A DNA stretch of 64,000 nucleotides from JALZKA01 sp963721645 (GTDB lineage Bacteria > Actinomycetota > Thermoleophilia > Solirubrobacterales > 70-9). The stretch covers positions 2,294,001 through 2,358,000 of the forward strand of contig CAVRJK010000002.1 of the NCBI GenBank assembly GCA_963721645.1, in the 5' to 3' direction. Below the pieces are notes generated by a model. That model did not search any database. It saw only the letters and a program-made list of their open reading frames with translations, and had not been told where the DNA came from. Below, one piece after another: positions 39,169 to 46,784 of this stretch; within the stretch, counting starts at the first letter, position 1, and each line of letters begins with the position of its first letter. The position numbers and the translations under genes were made by a program.

Positions 39169-39936
39169 TCAAACGCGGAGCTTGTAGCCCCGCCTGAAAA
39201 GGCGCAGGTTGAGCGCGAAGAGGGCGAGCGTCGCGAGCGAAAGGAACAGGAGCGAGAGCGCGACGTTCGTCTCCTCGTACCCCAAAAAGCCGTAGCGGAT
39301 CAGGCTGATCATGTAGTAGATCGGATTGAACTGCGTGAGGGTTTCGAACGGTTCCGGCAAGAGCGAGGCGGAGTAAAAGACGCCTCCCAGGAAGATCAGC
39401 GGCTGGAGCACAAACGTCTGCGCGAACGAGACGTCGTCGAACTGCTCGGCACGAACTCCGACCAGCACTCCGAGTTGAGCGAAGAAGAACCCGGTCAGAA
39501 GGAGGCCTGGGATCAGGATGAGCGGCTCGGACACCGGCAGGTCCACCAGGAACGAGGCGGCGATGAAAGTCAGGGTCCCGACCAGCATTCCGCGCAGGAA
39601 CCCCCCGGCGGTGAAGGCGATGAGGAGCTCGGTGGGAGAGGCCGGAGAGGACAGCTGGTCGTCGATCGCCCGTTGGAACTTCTGCTGGAGGATCGACGAC
39701 GCATTGTTGGAGAACGCGTTGATCGCCCAGGCCATCATGATCAGGCCGGGGATCACGAAGATGACGTAGTCGAAGCCGTGGAGCGTGTCGATGCGGGTGC
39801 CGAGCGCGGCGCCGAAGACGGAGATGTAGAGGAAGGTCTCCAGAAGCGGTGCGCCGACGGTCTGGCGCTTGATCTTCATGAATCGGCTGACCTCGCGCCT
39901 GATCAGGGTCACGAGGCGAATCTGCGCGGCGCTCAC
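39169..39936 (-). CDS. ABC-2 type transporter permease
   Basis: A 255-residue membrane protein with about six hydrophobic segments: F-L-Y-I-S-V-F-G-A-A-L-G, Y-V-I-F-V-I-P-G-L-I-M-M-A, M-L-V-G-T-L-T-F-I-A-A-S-F-L, L-I-P-G-L-L-L-T-G-F-F-F-A-Q, L-Q-P-L-I-F-L-G-G-V-F-Y and L-L-F-L-S-L-A-T-L-A-L-F. L-G-G-V-F-Y-S-A-S-L-L-P and F-N-P-I-Y-Y-M-I-S-L-I-R-Y are the family's conserved C-terminal blocks. The GTG at 39936 overlaps the ATPase stop (GTGA), so the two are translationally coupled. Substrate not predictable; drug or polysaccharide/lipid exporters share this type. Confidence 0.9.
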   Translation of the reverse strand: MSAAQIRLVTLIRREVSRFMKIKRQTVGAPLLETFLYISVFGAALGTRIDTLHGFDYVIFVIPGLIMMAWAINAFSNNASSILQQKFQRAIDDQLSSPASPTELLIAFTAGGFLRGMLVGTLTFIAASFLVDLPVSEPLILIPGLLLTGFFFAQLGVLVGVRAEQFDDVSFAQTFVLQPLIFLGGVFYSASLLPEPFETLTQFNPIYYMISLIRYGFLGYEETNVALSLLFLSLATLALFALNLRLFRRGYKLRV

Positions 39937-40697
39937 GAGATGATCTCCTCCACCCGCGCGCGCGAGAGCTCCTTGCGCCCGACCAGTTCGAGGTAGGCGT
40001 CCTCGAGACCCGAGACGCCGTAGCGCGCCGACAGCTCTGAGCTCGACCCCTGGGCGACGATCTCCCCCTTGTTGATGAAGGCGATCCGGTCGCAGAGCTG
40101 GTCGGCTTCCTCCAGGTAGTGGGTCGTCAGAAGGATCGTGGTTCCCTCGTCGTTCACCTGCTGGACGTAGTGCCAAAGCTCGAGCCGGAGCTCGACGTCA
40201 ACGCCGGCGGTCGGCTCGTCGAGGATCAGAAGGCGCGGCCGGTGCATCAGGGCGCGGGCGAGGATCAGGCGGCGCTTCATCCCGCCTGAGAGGGTCCGGG
40301 TGCGCTCGTCCTTCTTGTCTGTCAGCGAGAAGGTCTCCAGAAGCTCTTTCGAGCGCTCGCGGCGCTCGCGGCGGGGCATCCCGAAGTAGCCGCCGTGGAA
40401 GTCGAGCGTCTCCTCGACCGTCAGGAAGAAGTCGATATTCAGCTCCTGGGGTGCGAGCCCAACGGCGGCGCGCGCCTCCGCGTAGTCGTGGACCGCGTCG
40501 TGTCCAAAGATCTTGATCTCACCGGACGTCGGGGTGGCAAGTCCGGTGGAGCAGTGAATGAGCGTGGACTTGCCGGCGCCATTTGGCCCGAGGAGGCCAA
40601 AAAGAGCGCCCTCCGGGATCTCCAGGGACACGTCGCGGAGCGCCTCGACACCCGTCGGATACCGCTTGTTCAGTCCTTCGATATCGAGCGCGTTCAC
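39933..40697 (-). CDS. ABC transporter ATP-binding protein (DRA/ABC-2 type)
   Basis: A 254-residue ATPase. Walker A G-P-N-G-A-G-K-S-T (about residue 37), Q-loop L-A-P-Q-E-L-N, signature L-S-G-G-M-K-R-R-L, Walker B L-L-I-L-D-E-P and H-loop T-T-H-Y are all intact. P-T-A-G-V-D-V-E-L-R is typical of exporters of the NodI/DrrA-like group. It powers the coupled permease at 39169. TAGGAT at 40709-40704 (minus) ends 6 nt before the GTG start, a leaderless-type promoter for the operon. Confidence 0.93.
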   Translation of the reverse strand: MNALDIEGLNKRYPTGVEALRDVSLEIPEGALFGLLGPNGAGKSTLIHCSTGLATPTSGEIKIFGHDAVHDYAEARAAVGLAPQELNIDFFLTVEETLDFHGGYFGMPRRERRERSKELLETFSLTDKKDERTRTLSGGMKRRLILARALMHRPRLLILDEPTAGVDVELRLELWHYVQQVNDEGTTILLTTHYLEEADQLCDRIAFINKGEIVAQGSSSELSARYGVSGLEDAYLELVGRKELSRARVEEIIS

Positions 40698-40718
40698 CCT
40701 CCGATCCTACGGAGACAC

Positions 40719-41564
40719 CTAGCCGTGCTCTGGAGCGCACGGGCCTGGAACGCGGCCCGCGGGTCCGGGCAGCTCGCACTTGCCTCCGGCGACCTTCACG
40801 GCGGAGAAGTAGATGGTCGCGGTGAACTTGCATTGCTTTTTCTCCCACCACGCCTCCTCCTCGCAAGAGTCGGCCATGTCCTTCGCAAAGATGGCGTCGA
40901 TCCGCTCCTTGTAGCCGTCGAACAATCCGAGCCGCTTCGCGTTCCGGTAGCCGAAGTCGTGACGCTCGCAAGCCTCGCGGAAGTGGAACCAGGGGGCCTC
41001 GGAGCCGATCGGGGACGAACAACCGTTGTCGGACCAGTCCATGCGCTCGTCGTGTTCGTCGGAGTCCTTCAGCACCTGGAAGTCGGCGATCTCCGCATCG
41101 AGCGCCGCATCGAGGAGTTCCTGCTGCTCCGTCCAGGAGCGGACCCGCAGCGCAGCCTCGAACGCCTCGGGGTCGTTCACCTCGAGCCACGCGAGCTCCG
41201 AGGCGGTGAACGGCGAGAGCTCGAGCGAGGCAAGCTGGGGATCCTCGGCCATGAGATGCGTGCGCTCGAGGTCCGTGAGCGCGGGATCCGCCAGGGGCAC
41301 GGCAGGGCCGTAGGCAGCCGTGGCCCCCGACGCGCATTCGGCGCCGACCGCGCGGCAGAACGAGTCCCGGAGCGCGGCCGCAAAGCCTTGCACGGGACCA
41401 AGCGCCGTGAAGGCCGCCGCAAGGAGGGCGACCACCAAAACGAGACCTAGGTACTCAGGGCTGGCCTGCCCCCATTGCCCGCCGAAAGAAGCGGATTCGC
41501 GCCCGCCGCAGCGCCGCGCCACGGGCCGAGATGAGGCGAGGCACTGCCTGGCAAAGGGCCGCAT
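40719..41564 (-). CDS. Prokaryotic phospholipase A2-domain protein with a pilin-like N-terminus
   Basis: A 281-residue protein. Near residue 35 it has G-Q-A-S-P-E-Y-L-G-L-V-L-V-V-A-L-L-A-A-A-F, which looks like a TadE/Flp-type class III signal (G then E at +5 of a hydrophobic helix). The C-terminal domain has D-N-G-C-S-S-P, then E-A-C-E-R-H-D-F-G-Y-R-N, the calcium-loop and catalytic His-Asp block of the bacterial/fungal PLA2 family. It would hydrolyse the sn-2 ester of phospholipids. The middle (L-M-A-E-D-P-Q-L-A-S-L-E) is unassigned. The ATG at 41564 is a guess; the frame is open to 41663. Confidence 0.8.
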   Translation of the reverse strand: MRPFARQCLASSRPVARRCGGRESASFGGQWGQASPEYLGLVLVVALLAAAFTALGPVQGFAAALRDSFCRAVGAECASGATAAYGPAVPLADPALTDLERTHLMAEDPQLASLELSPFTASELAWLEVNDPEAFEAALRVRSWTEQQELLDAALDAEIADFQVLKDSDEHDERMDWSDNGCSSPIGSEAPWFHFREACERHDFGYRNAKRLGLFDGYKERIDAIFAKDMADSCEEEAWWEKKQCKFTATIYFSAVKVAGGKCELPGPAGRVPGPCAPEHG

Positions 41565-41645
41565 CGCGCGACCGTAGGCCCGCCCATCCCAAGCGTGGGA
41601 GACGCCCAGCAACACCTTCGAAACAAAACCGCGCCGACTCTCCGC

Positions 41646-41688
41646 GAGGGGCCAGACCCTCACAAAACGCTAATAGGGGCCAGACCCT
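41646..41688. repeat. Pair of GGGGCCAGACCCT direct repeats
   Basis: GAGGGGCCAGACCCT at 41646-41660 and AGGGGCCAGACCCT at 41675-41688. It lies between the 3' end of the transglutaminase gene and the upstream region of the phospholipase gene. It belongs to the same group of short GGGG...ACCC palindrome-like sequences as 46310-46369 and 63501-63564. Confidence 0.5.
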
Positions 41689-41714
41689 TACGAAGTGCTC
41701 ATGATCCTCGGCGC

Positions 41715-43955
41715 TCAGCCCCTGGGGCCGCCCGGCGGGATGGCGCGGAGCGCCTTCCACCAGCCCCAGATGCCGGATCGCCGCGCGAGCGCCCAGCGGA
41801 AGGAGCGCCGGTCGGCGGGGCCGGGGCGTCTCCGGGCGCGCCGGGCGTAGCGGCTGTCGCGAAGCGCGGCTACGTAGCGCGCCGCATCGGGACCGACCCC
41901 GGCGGAAAGCCGACCCTGGATGGAGCTCAGGGTCGCGCCGGGCGCGGGCGCCCAACCCGTCGCCTCAAGAGCCTCCGTGAGCTCACGGAGCTGGAGCTCG
42001 GCGCCTTCGGGAGAGCCCAGGCGGCGACGGCGTTTCACAATCACGCCCGTCCCCAACCCGCCCAGCACGAAGATCGCAATCAGGGGGACAGGCGTGCCGC
42101 CGTCATCGGACGCGCGCGCTCCCTCCAGTGCGCCGGGAAGACCCCGGTCCGGTTCGTCGCGATCAGTAAGCGCGCGGCCGATGGCCCGGTCGAGCCCTGC
42201 CGATCCCGACGCAGCGCCGGGGATGTCCAGGTTCGTGCGCGCCGGCGTCTGGCCGGGAGTCGGGTCGAAAGTGACCCAGCCGATCCCGGGGAAGAGAACC
42301 TCGACCCACGAGTGGGCGTCCGTGTCGCCCACCGAGTAGCCGTCCTCCTTCGGGACCCCTGTCGCAAATCCGGAAACCACACGGGAGGGAATTCCCGCCA
42401 TGCGGAGCATCAGTGTCATCGCGCCTGAGAACTGCTGGCAATAGCCGGCGCGGTCCTCGAAGAGAAAGGCCGGCAGCGGCTCCGCCGAGAGGGGCACGTC
42501 CTGGTCGTAGGCGTAGGTCGTGGTCAAGAACCGCTGGATGCGCGCGACCGCCTCGTAGTCGGTCTCGGCTCCGGCGACGAGTGAGCGCGTCAGCTCGAGG
42601 ACCTGCTCATACGCAGTCCCTTCGACCACTTGTCCGATCGGCACATCGCTGCGGGGAAGGCCCCGCTCGTTGGGTGACTTCGCGACACCCCTGGGTGGGA
42701 CCACCGCGAGGCTGTTCTGCGTCGGTCGCCCGATCCGCTGATCGGTTGGCGAGAGATACAGGGGAAGGACCAGAGACGTATAACGCTCAGCCCCTGCCGG
42801 GTGCACGCCCCTGGCCTGGCGAAGCTCGCGCACCGTGGGATCCGGAACGTAGGCCAGCACCGAGTAACTCGAGTCCTCGGGTATCTCGAAATCATCCGAC
42901 GTGGTTGTGCCGTCGCCCGAGGAATCCCCGATGTCGATCCCGTCGATCTGCAACGGCGAACCCGAGGTCACGGCGAGACGAGACTGGAGCCCCGTGAACT
43001 CGATGTCGAAGCTCCGGACCCACTCCGGGTGGTCCGCGACCAGCTCCGCCGAGGCCCCCGCCAGGTCGTACTCGGCACCGGCTTCGCCAAAGCCGTCGCC
43101 GTCGCGGCCCCACGCGGAGCTGCTGAACTCGTCAAGGACGTAGGTCTTCCAGTACAGCGGTTGGTCCGTCGTCGCGACGAACACCTCCGTGCCCTTCTGT
43201 GGCCAGTCGAGCTCGCCGTACGTGTGATTCCAGTTGAAGGCGATGCGCTTCTCGAAGCCGAACACGCGCCAATCGGAGTACCCGACGATCGGATCCGAGG
43301 CATCGACGCGCGAGGCGAGCGGGAAAGCAACTACTACCGCGAGCAGGACCGTCGCAACGGCTGCGCTCGCGTGCGGCGCCTTGAGGCCCGGCAACCACAA
43401 CACGGCGGCGACGGCCGCGAATAGAAGCGCACCACGCAAGAGTTCAGCGCTCGGCGCCTCCCAGGTCACCGACGTCGCATAGAGAAGGACCAGCACTCCG
43501 AGCCCGATCGCGCGGCCGATCCGCCCTTTCCCCGCCGGCCAGAAGGCCGAGAGGATCGCGAGAGCGACAGCCAGCGGCACCGCGGCAAGGACGCCGAGCT
43601 TTGTCCAGGGGTTCTCGCCGGCATACGGGGTATTGATCTCGCTAACGCCACCGAGGCCGCGCGAGAGTTGTTCGCGAAGGTCGTCCCAGCCACCCGGCGC
43701 GAGGTGGTCCAAGGGAATCCCGATCGCCAGGAGTCCGCCCGTAAGCATCGACGCGAAGACGGCGAAGGTGCCCGCCACCACCACTGAACGCCTGCGACCC
43801 TTAAGGGCGAGCAGAGTCAGCGCACCCGCGACCCCGATCGCGATGCACCCGATCCACCGTCCTGCCTGCGCGCCCTGGACGAGGAGAAACCAGTGGTAGG
43901 AGGCGAACGACGCGAGGCCGGCAAACGCGACGATCCGCCGGATATCTGCGCTCAT
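41715..43955 (-). CDS. Transglutaminase-like membrane protein (MoxR-DUF58 operon)
   Basis: A 746-residue protein. Several hydrophobic segments at the N-terminus (about residues 1-200) precede a large outside part. The transglutaminase/papain-like core is A-Y-D-Q-D-V-P, then F-L-F-E-D-R-A-G-Y-C-Q-Q-F-S-G-A-M-T (catalytic Cys), D-T-D-A-H-S-W-V-E-V-L-F (His) and G-W-V-T-F-D-P-T-P-G (Asp). A further membrane helix follows (P-L-I-A-I-F-V-L-G-G-L-G-T-G-V), and the C-terminal tail is DUF4129-like. The ATG overlaps the DUF58 stop (ATGA). It is the third gene of the operon. Confidence 0.9.
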   Translation of the reverse strand: MSADIRRIVAFAGLASFASYHWFLLVQGAQAGRWIGCIAIGVAGALTLLALKGRRRSVVVAGTFAVFASMLTGGLLAIGIPLDHLAPGGWDDLREQLSRGLGGVSEINTPYAGENPWTKLGVLAAVPLAVALAILSAFWPAGKGRIGRAIGLGVLVLLYATSVTWEAPSAELLRGALLFAAVAAVLWLPGLKAPHASAAVATVLLAVVVAFPLASRVDASDPIVGYSDWRVFGFEKRIAFNWNHTYGELDWPQKGTEVFVATTDQPLYWKTYVLDEFSSSAWGRDGDGFGEAGAEYDLAGASAELVADHPEWVRSFDIEFTGLQSRLAVTSGSPLQIDGIDIGDSSGDGTTTSDDFEIPEDSSYSVLAYVPDPTVRELRQARGVHPAGAERYTSLVLPLYLSPTDQRIGRPTQNSLAVVPPRGVAKSPNERGLPRSDVPIGQVVEGTAYEQVLELTRSLVAGAETDYEAVARIQRFLTTTYAYDQDVPLSAEPLPAFLFEDRAGYCQQFSGAMTLMLRMAGIPSRVVSGFATGVPKEDGYSVGDTDAHSWVEVLFPGIGWVTFDPTPGQTPARTNLDIPGAASGSAGLDRAIGRALTDRDEPDRGLPGALEGARASDDGGTPVPLIAIFVLGGLGTGVIVKRRRRLGSPEGAELQLRELTEALEATGWAPAPGATLSSIQGRLSAGVGPDAARYVAALRDSRYARRARRRPGPADRRSFRWALARRSGIWGWWKALRAIPPGGPRG

Positions 43956-45064
43956 GCCGCCACCCGCTCGCGCGCCGTGGTCCCCGCCGTGACCCCGGCG
44001 CACCCGGCGACCTCGAATGCCGCGGGGCTTGCGGAGCCGAATGGGCTGACGACGAAATGGCTCCCGGAGCCGATGCTCCGTGGCAGCGCGATCTGGCCCG
44101 GCGCTCGCGCGGTGACCCAAAAGACGCTGCCGCGAACGCCTGACGAGCGACTGGGGAGCCGAGTGGCTGCCCCCGCGCCCACGACGGCAAAGCGGGCGTG
44201 AAGGGCGGGCCAGTTCCTGAGCCTTGCATCGAGCAGGGCCGTCCCGTGGCTGCCCGGCAACAGCACCGCGCAGCCGGATCGCCGTGCGAGATGGACGCAC
44301 AGGGACGCCGCGGCGCGAACGGCCTTGTCGAGGTCTTCCTCGGAAGCCGGGTGCTCGGCGTCGAGTGCAACGAGCGGGGTGGCCTCGGCTCCCGCGACGA
44401 TCCGGCGTTCGTGCATCTCACCGCTTCGGGCAACTGCCGGCCAGTGGATGCGCGAGGCAGGGCTCCCGTGCCGATAGGGGCGCAGGCCGTCGACCTCGAA
44501 CTCGACAGCCCGGGCCTCGCGGATCGACGCGGCACCCTCCTCACCGGCGTTGGCGGCGCCCGCTCCATCACCATCGACGGATGCGGGACCCATCACGTCG
44601 ACAGCCTCGATGCGGGGCAGCACCAAGAGCTCGCCTGATCCGCCCGCTTCGCGCCGGCGCGTCCGAAGCGACAGGGGGTCGCTGAACTCCCAGATCGTGT
44701 TCTCCAAAACGTGGCGGCCGCGGCGCGGCATCCGGATCTCGATCTCGATCCGGGAGGGCCCGAACGGGCCTGTCCTGACGGGCGCGTCCAAGAGCGTGTG
44801 GCGGACTTCGCCACCCGGCGGAAAAACAGCACCTCGCTCCAGGCGCAGAGACAGCGGGTAGGTGTCGCCTTCGACGATCCGCCTGGGACGACCGGGCTCC
44901 ACTTCGATCGATGCGCCCCTAACCGCCAGCTCAACCCAAACGAAGGCGACAACCGCGAGCACGACCAGGGCGAAGCCGGCGACGATCAACGACGGCGAGC
45001 CGAACGCGACGCCGGCGCCGGCGAGTCCCGCTCCGAGCGCCGCGGTGCCGCCTACCGACCGCAT
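43952..45064 (-). CDS. DUF58-domain membrane protein (MoxR operon)
   Basis: A 370-residue protein. Two N-terminal hydrophobic helices (A-A-L-G-A-G-L-A-G-A-G-V-A-F-G and L-I-V-A-G-F-A-L-V-V-L-A-V-V) precede the DUF58 von-Willebrand-like part, with D-P-L-S-L-R-T-R-R near 130, V-D-G-L-R-P-Y-R-H-G-S-P-A-S-R-I-H-W-P near 210 (the conserved D-x-R-x-Y-x-x-G-D-x-x-R-x-I-D-W block). It lies between moxR-like and transglutaminase genes, 68 nt after the first. The system is commonly associated with assembly or chaperoning of cell-surface proteins. Confidence 0.9.
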   Translation of the reverse strand: MRSVGGTAALGAGLAGAGVAFGSPSLIVAGFALVVLAVVAFVWVELAVRGASIEVEPGRPRRIVEGDTYPLSLRLERGAVFPPGGEVRHTLLDAPVRTGPFGPSRIEIEIRMPRRGRHVLENTIWEFSDPLSLRTRRREAGGSGELLVLPRIEAVDVMGPASVDGDGAGAANAGEEGAASIREARAVEFEVDGLRPYRHGSPASRIHWPAVARSGEMHERRIVAGAEATPLVALDAEHPASEEDLDKAVRAAASLCVHLARRSGCAVLLPGSHGTALLDARLRNWPALHARFAVVGAGAATRLPSRSSGVRGSVFWVTARAPGQIALPRSIGSGSHFVVSPFGSASPAAFEVAGCAGVTAGTTARERVAA

Positions 45065-45132
45065 CGCCTAAGCCCTCGGCTGTGTGAGCGTTGCGTGAGG
45101 TACCTGGTACCGGGGGGTTGGGCGGCGTGGGT

Positions 45133-46083
45133 TCACAGAGCCGGGACGCGCTCGAGCGCCTCGGCCACGACTTCGCTCGCGTCTCCGTTGATCGCGCCTG
45201 GTGCCAGCGCGAGGCGGTGGGCCAGAACCGCGGGGGCGAGAGCCTGGACATCGTCGGGGAGGGCGTGGTCGCGGCCCTCCAGCGCGGCGAGCGCCTTGGC
45301 GGCCCTGAAGAGCATGAGCCCCGCGCGAGGGCTTGCGCCGAGCTCGACCCGTGAGTCCGACCGAGTCGCCTCGCACACGGCCACCACGTAGCGGCGCAGA
45401 GCTTCGCTGGCGTGGACCTGAGTCACACCGCGCTGGGCTGCGCGGATCGTGGCGACGTCGGTCACCGGGTCGAGATCCTCCACGCGGTCCCGTGCCGCGT
45501 GCTCGTCGAGCATCGCCGCCTCGGCGTCCGCCGACGGGTAACCCATCGAAACGCGGACCATGAACCGGTCGAGCTGAGCCTCTGGCAAGGGGTACGTGCC
45601 CTCGTACTCAGACGGGTTCTGAGTCGCCATCACGACAAATGGCCGTGCCAGCTCGTGCGGGTGGCCGTCGACGGTGACGCGGCGCTCCTGCATGCACTCG
45701 AGCAAGCCGGACTGCGTCTTGGGTGAGGTCCGGTTGATCTCGTCCACAAGGACAACGTTCGCGAAGACAGGGCCCGGGTGGAACTCGAAGCGCGACTCGC
45801 GCTGGTTGAAGACATTGGTGCCGACCACGTCTGACGGAAGCAGGTCGGCCGTGCACTGGACGCGCGCGTACTCGGCTTCCAGCGACTGCGCCAGGGAGCG
45901 CGCCAACGCCGTCTTGCCAACGCCCGGGTGGTCCTCGATCAGGATGTGTCCCTCGGCCAATAGCGCGACGATCAGATCGCGCACGACACCATCGGAGACC
46001 TTGACGGCACGGCGGATGTTCTGAGTCAGCGCTGCGCCGAGCTCTGCAACGCCGTTCGGATCGAGATCTGGCGTTTCCGACAT
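45133..46083 (-). CDS. MoxR-type AAA ATPase
   Basis: A 316-residue AAA+ ATPase. E-D-H-P-G-V-G-K-T-A-L-A (Walker A), V-V-L-V-D-E-I-N-R (Walker B), Q-S-G-L-L-E-C-M-Q-E-R-R-V-T, sensor A-T-Q-N-P-S-E-Y-E-G-T-Y-P-L-P-E-A-Q-L-D-R-F and G-A-S-P-R-A-G-L are all present. MoxR proteins act with DUF58 and transglutaminase partners. The ATG at 46083 has TAGCAT 8 nt upstream, a leaderless-type box; an upstream GTG/TTG in the same frame would add Arg-rich residues without family support. Confidence 0.93.
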   Translation of the reverse strand: MSETPDLDPNGVAELGAALTQNIRRAVKVSDGVVRDLIVALLAEGHILIEDHPGVGKTALARSLAQSLEAEYARVQCTADLLPSDVVGTNVFNQRESRFEFHPGPVFANVVLVDEINRTSPKTQSGLLECMQERRVTVDGHPHELARPFVVMATQNPSEYEGTYPLPEAQLDRFMVRVSMGYPSADAEAAMLDEHAARDRVEDLDPVTDVATIRAAQRGVTQVHASEALRRYVVAVCEATRSDSRVELGASPRAGLMLFRAAKALAALEGRDHALPDDVQALAPAVLAHRLALAPGAINGDASEVVAEALERVPAL

Positions 46084-46097
46084 CTCGACAAATGCTA

Positions 46098-46771
46098 CGG
46101 GCGGATGCAACCCCGGGTTCACTATTGGGAGAGTGGGCGGGCTAGCCGCTGATCCGCGTCCCGGGGGGATCATGCGACGCCCAGCTCTCCGAGGGTGCGC
46201 CCCGGTCGCGCGGCTTCGCGGACGGCAGGTACCGCGGTGCCGGCGGCGGTTAGCGAGCCGCACTTCGCAAGGTAGGTGCCGGTTCGGACGTTAGAAGGCC
46301 CGGGGCGGCGTCTGACCCCGACAATCAGAACCGCGAAACGCCGCCTGCCGTCCAGGGGGTCTGACCCCACGGGCCAAACGCGGGCATAAAAAATGCGGCC
46401 CGGTGGCGACTTCGCAATGCCTGCCTCACTCGTAGCCTTCGAGTGACGAAGCTTCGCGAGTCTCCTTCGAAAGTGACTTCACCCGGCTGAGGTGATTCGC
46501 TCTTTCTCCCGGACCGCAGGATGGAACCTAGACCCGGGTTTCCCGTTCGTCAAGGGGGTCGCCTACGTCGACCCCGCAATTTGGGAAAAACCGCGGTCGC
46601 TCAACCCTTGCGGGGGCAGCGGGCTCGGCCTTTGCGGACTCCGCGAGGCACGTATTGGCCCGGCTCAGAAGCACCGCGACCACGGCATTCGCGACTACTT
46701 ACCCGCTCCCGCCTCAGTGCGCCGCATAGGCCGGCGGCAGGCGACCCGGCGCATCGCACAAGGTTTCGATC
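46098..46771. other. Gene-free stretch with palindromes
   Basis: About 670 nt without a supported gene. It holds GGCGGCGT (46304-46311) pairing with ACGCCGCC (46338-46345), two TCTGACCCC palindromes (46310-46319 and 46357-46369, the latter GGGGTCTGACCCC), and CATAAAAAATG at 46386-46396. The plus-strand frame of the acylase gene is open through 46521-46784, but its translation is Arg-rich. Confidence 0.45.
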
Positions 46772-46784
46772 TAGTGTTCCGCGG

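Noticed and set aside
46521..46784. 88-codon N-terminal extension of the penicillin-acylase-like gene
   Set aside because: The translation is Arg/Pro-rich and would hide the signal peptide; the GTG at 46785 fits both the signal and the TAGTGT box.
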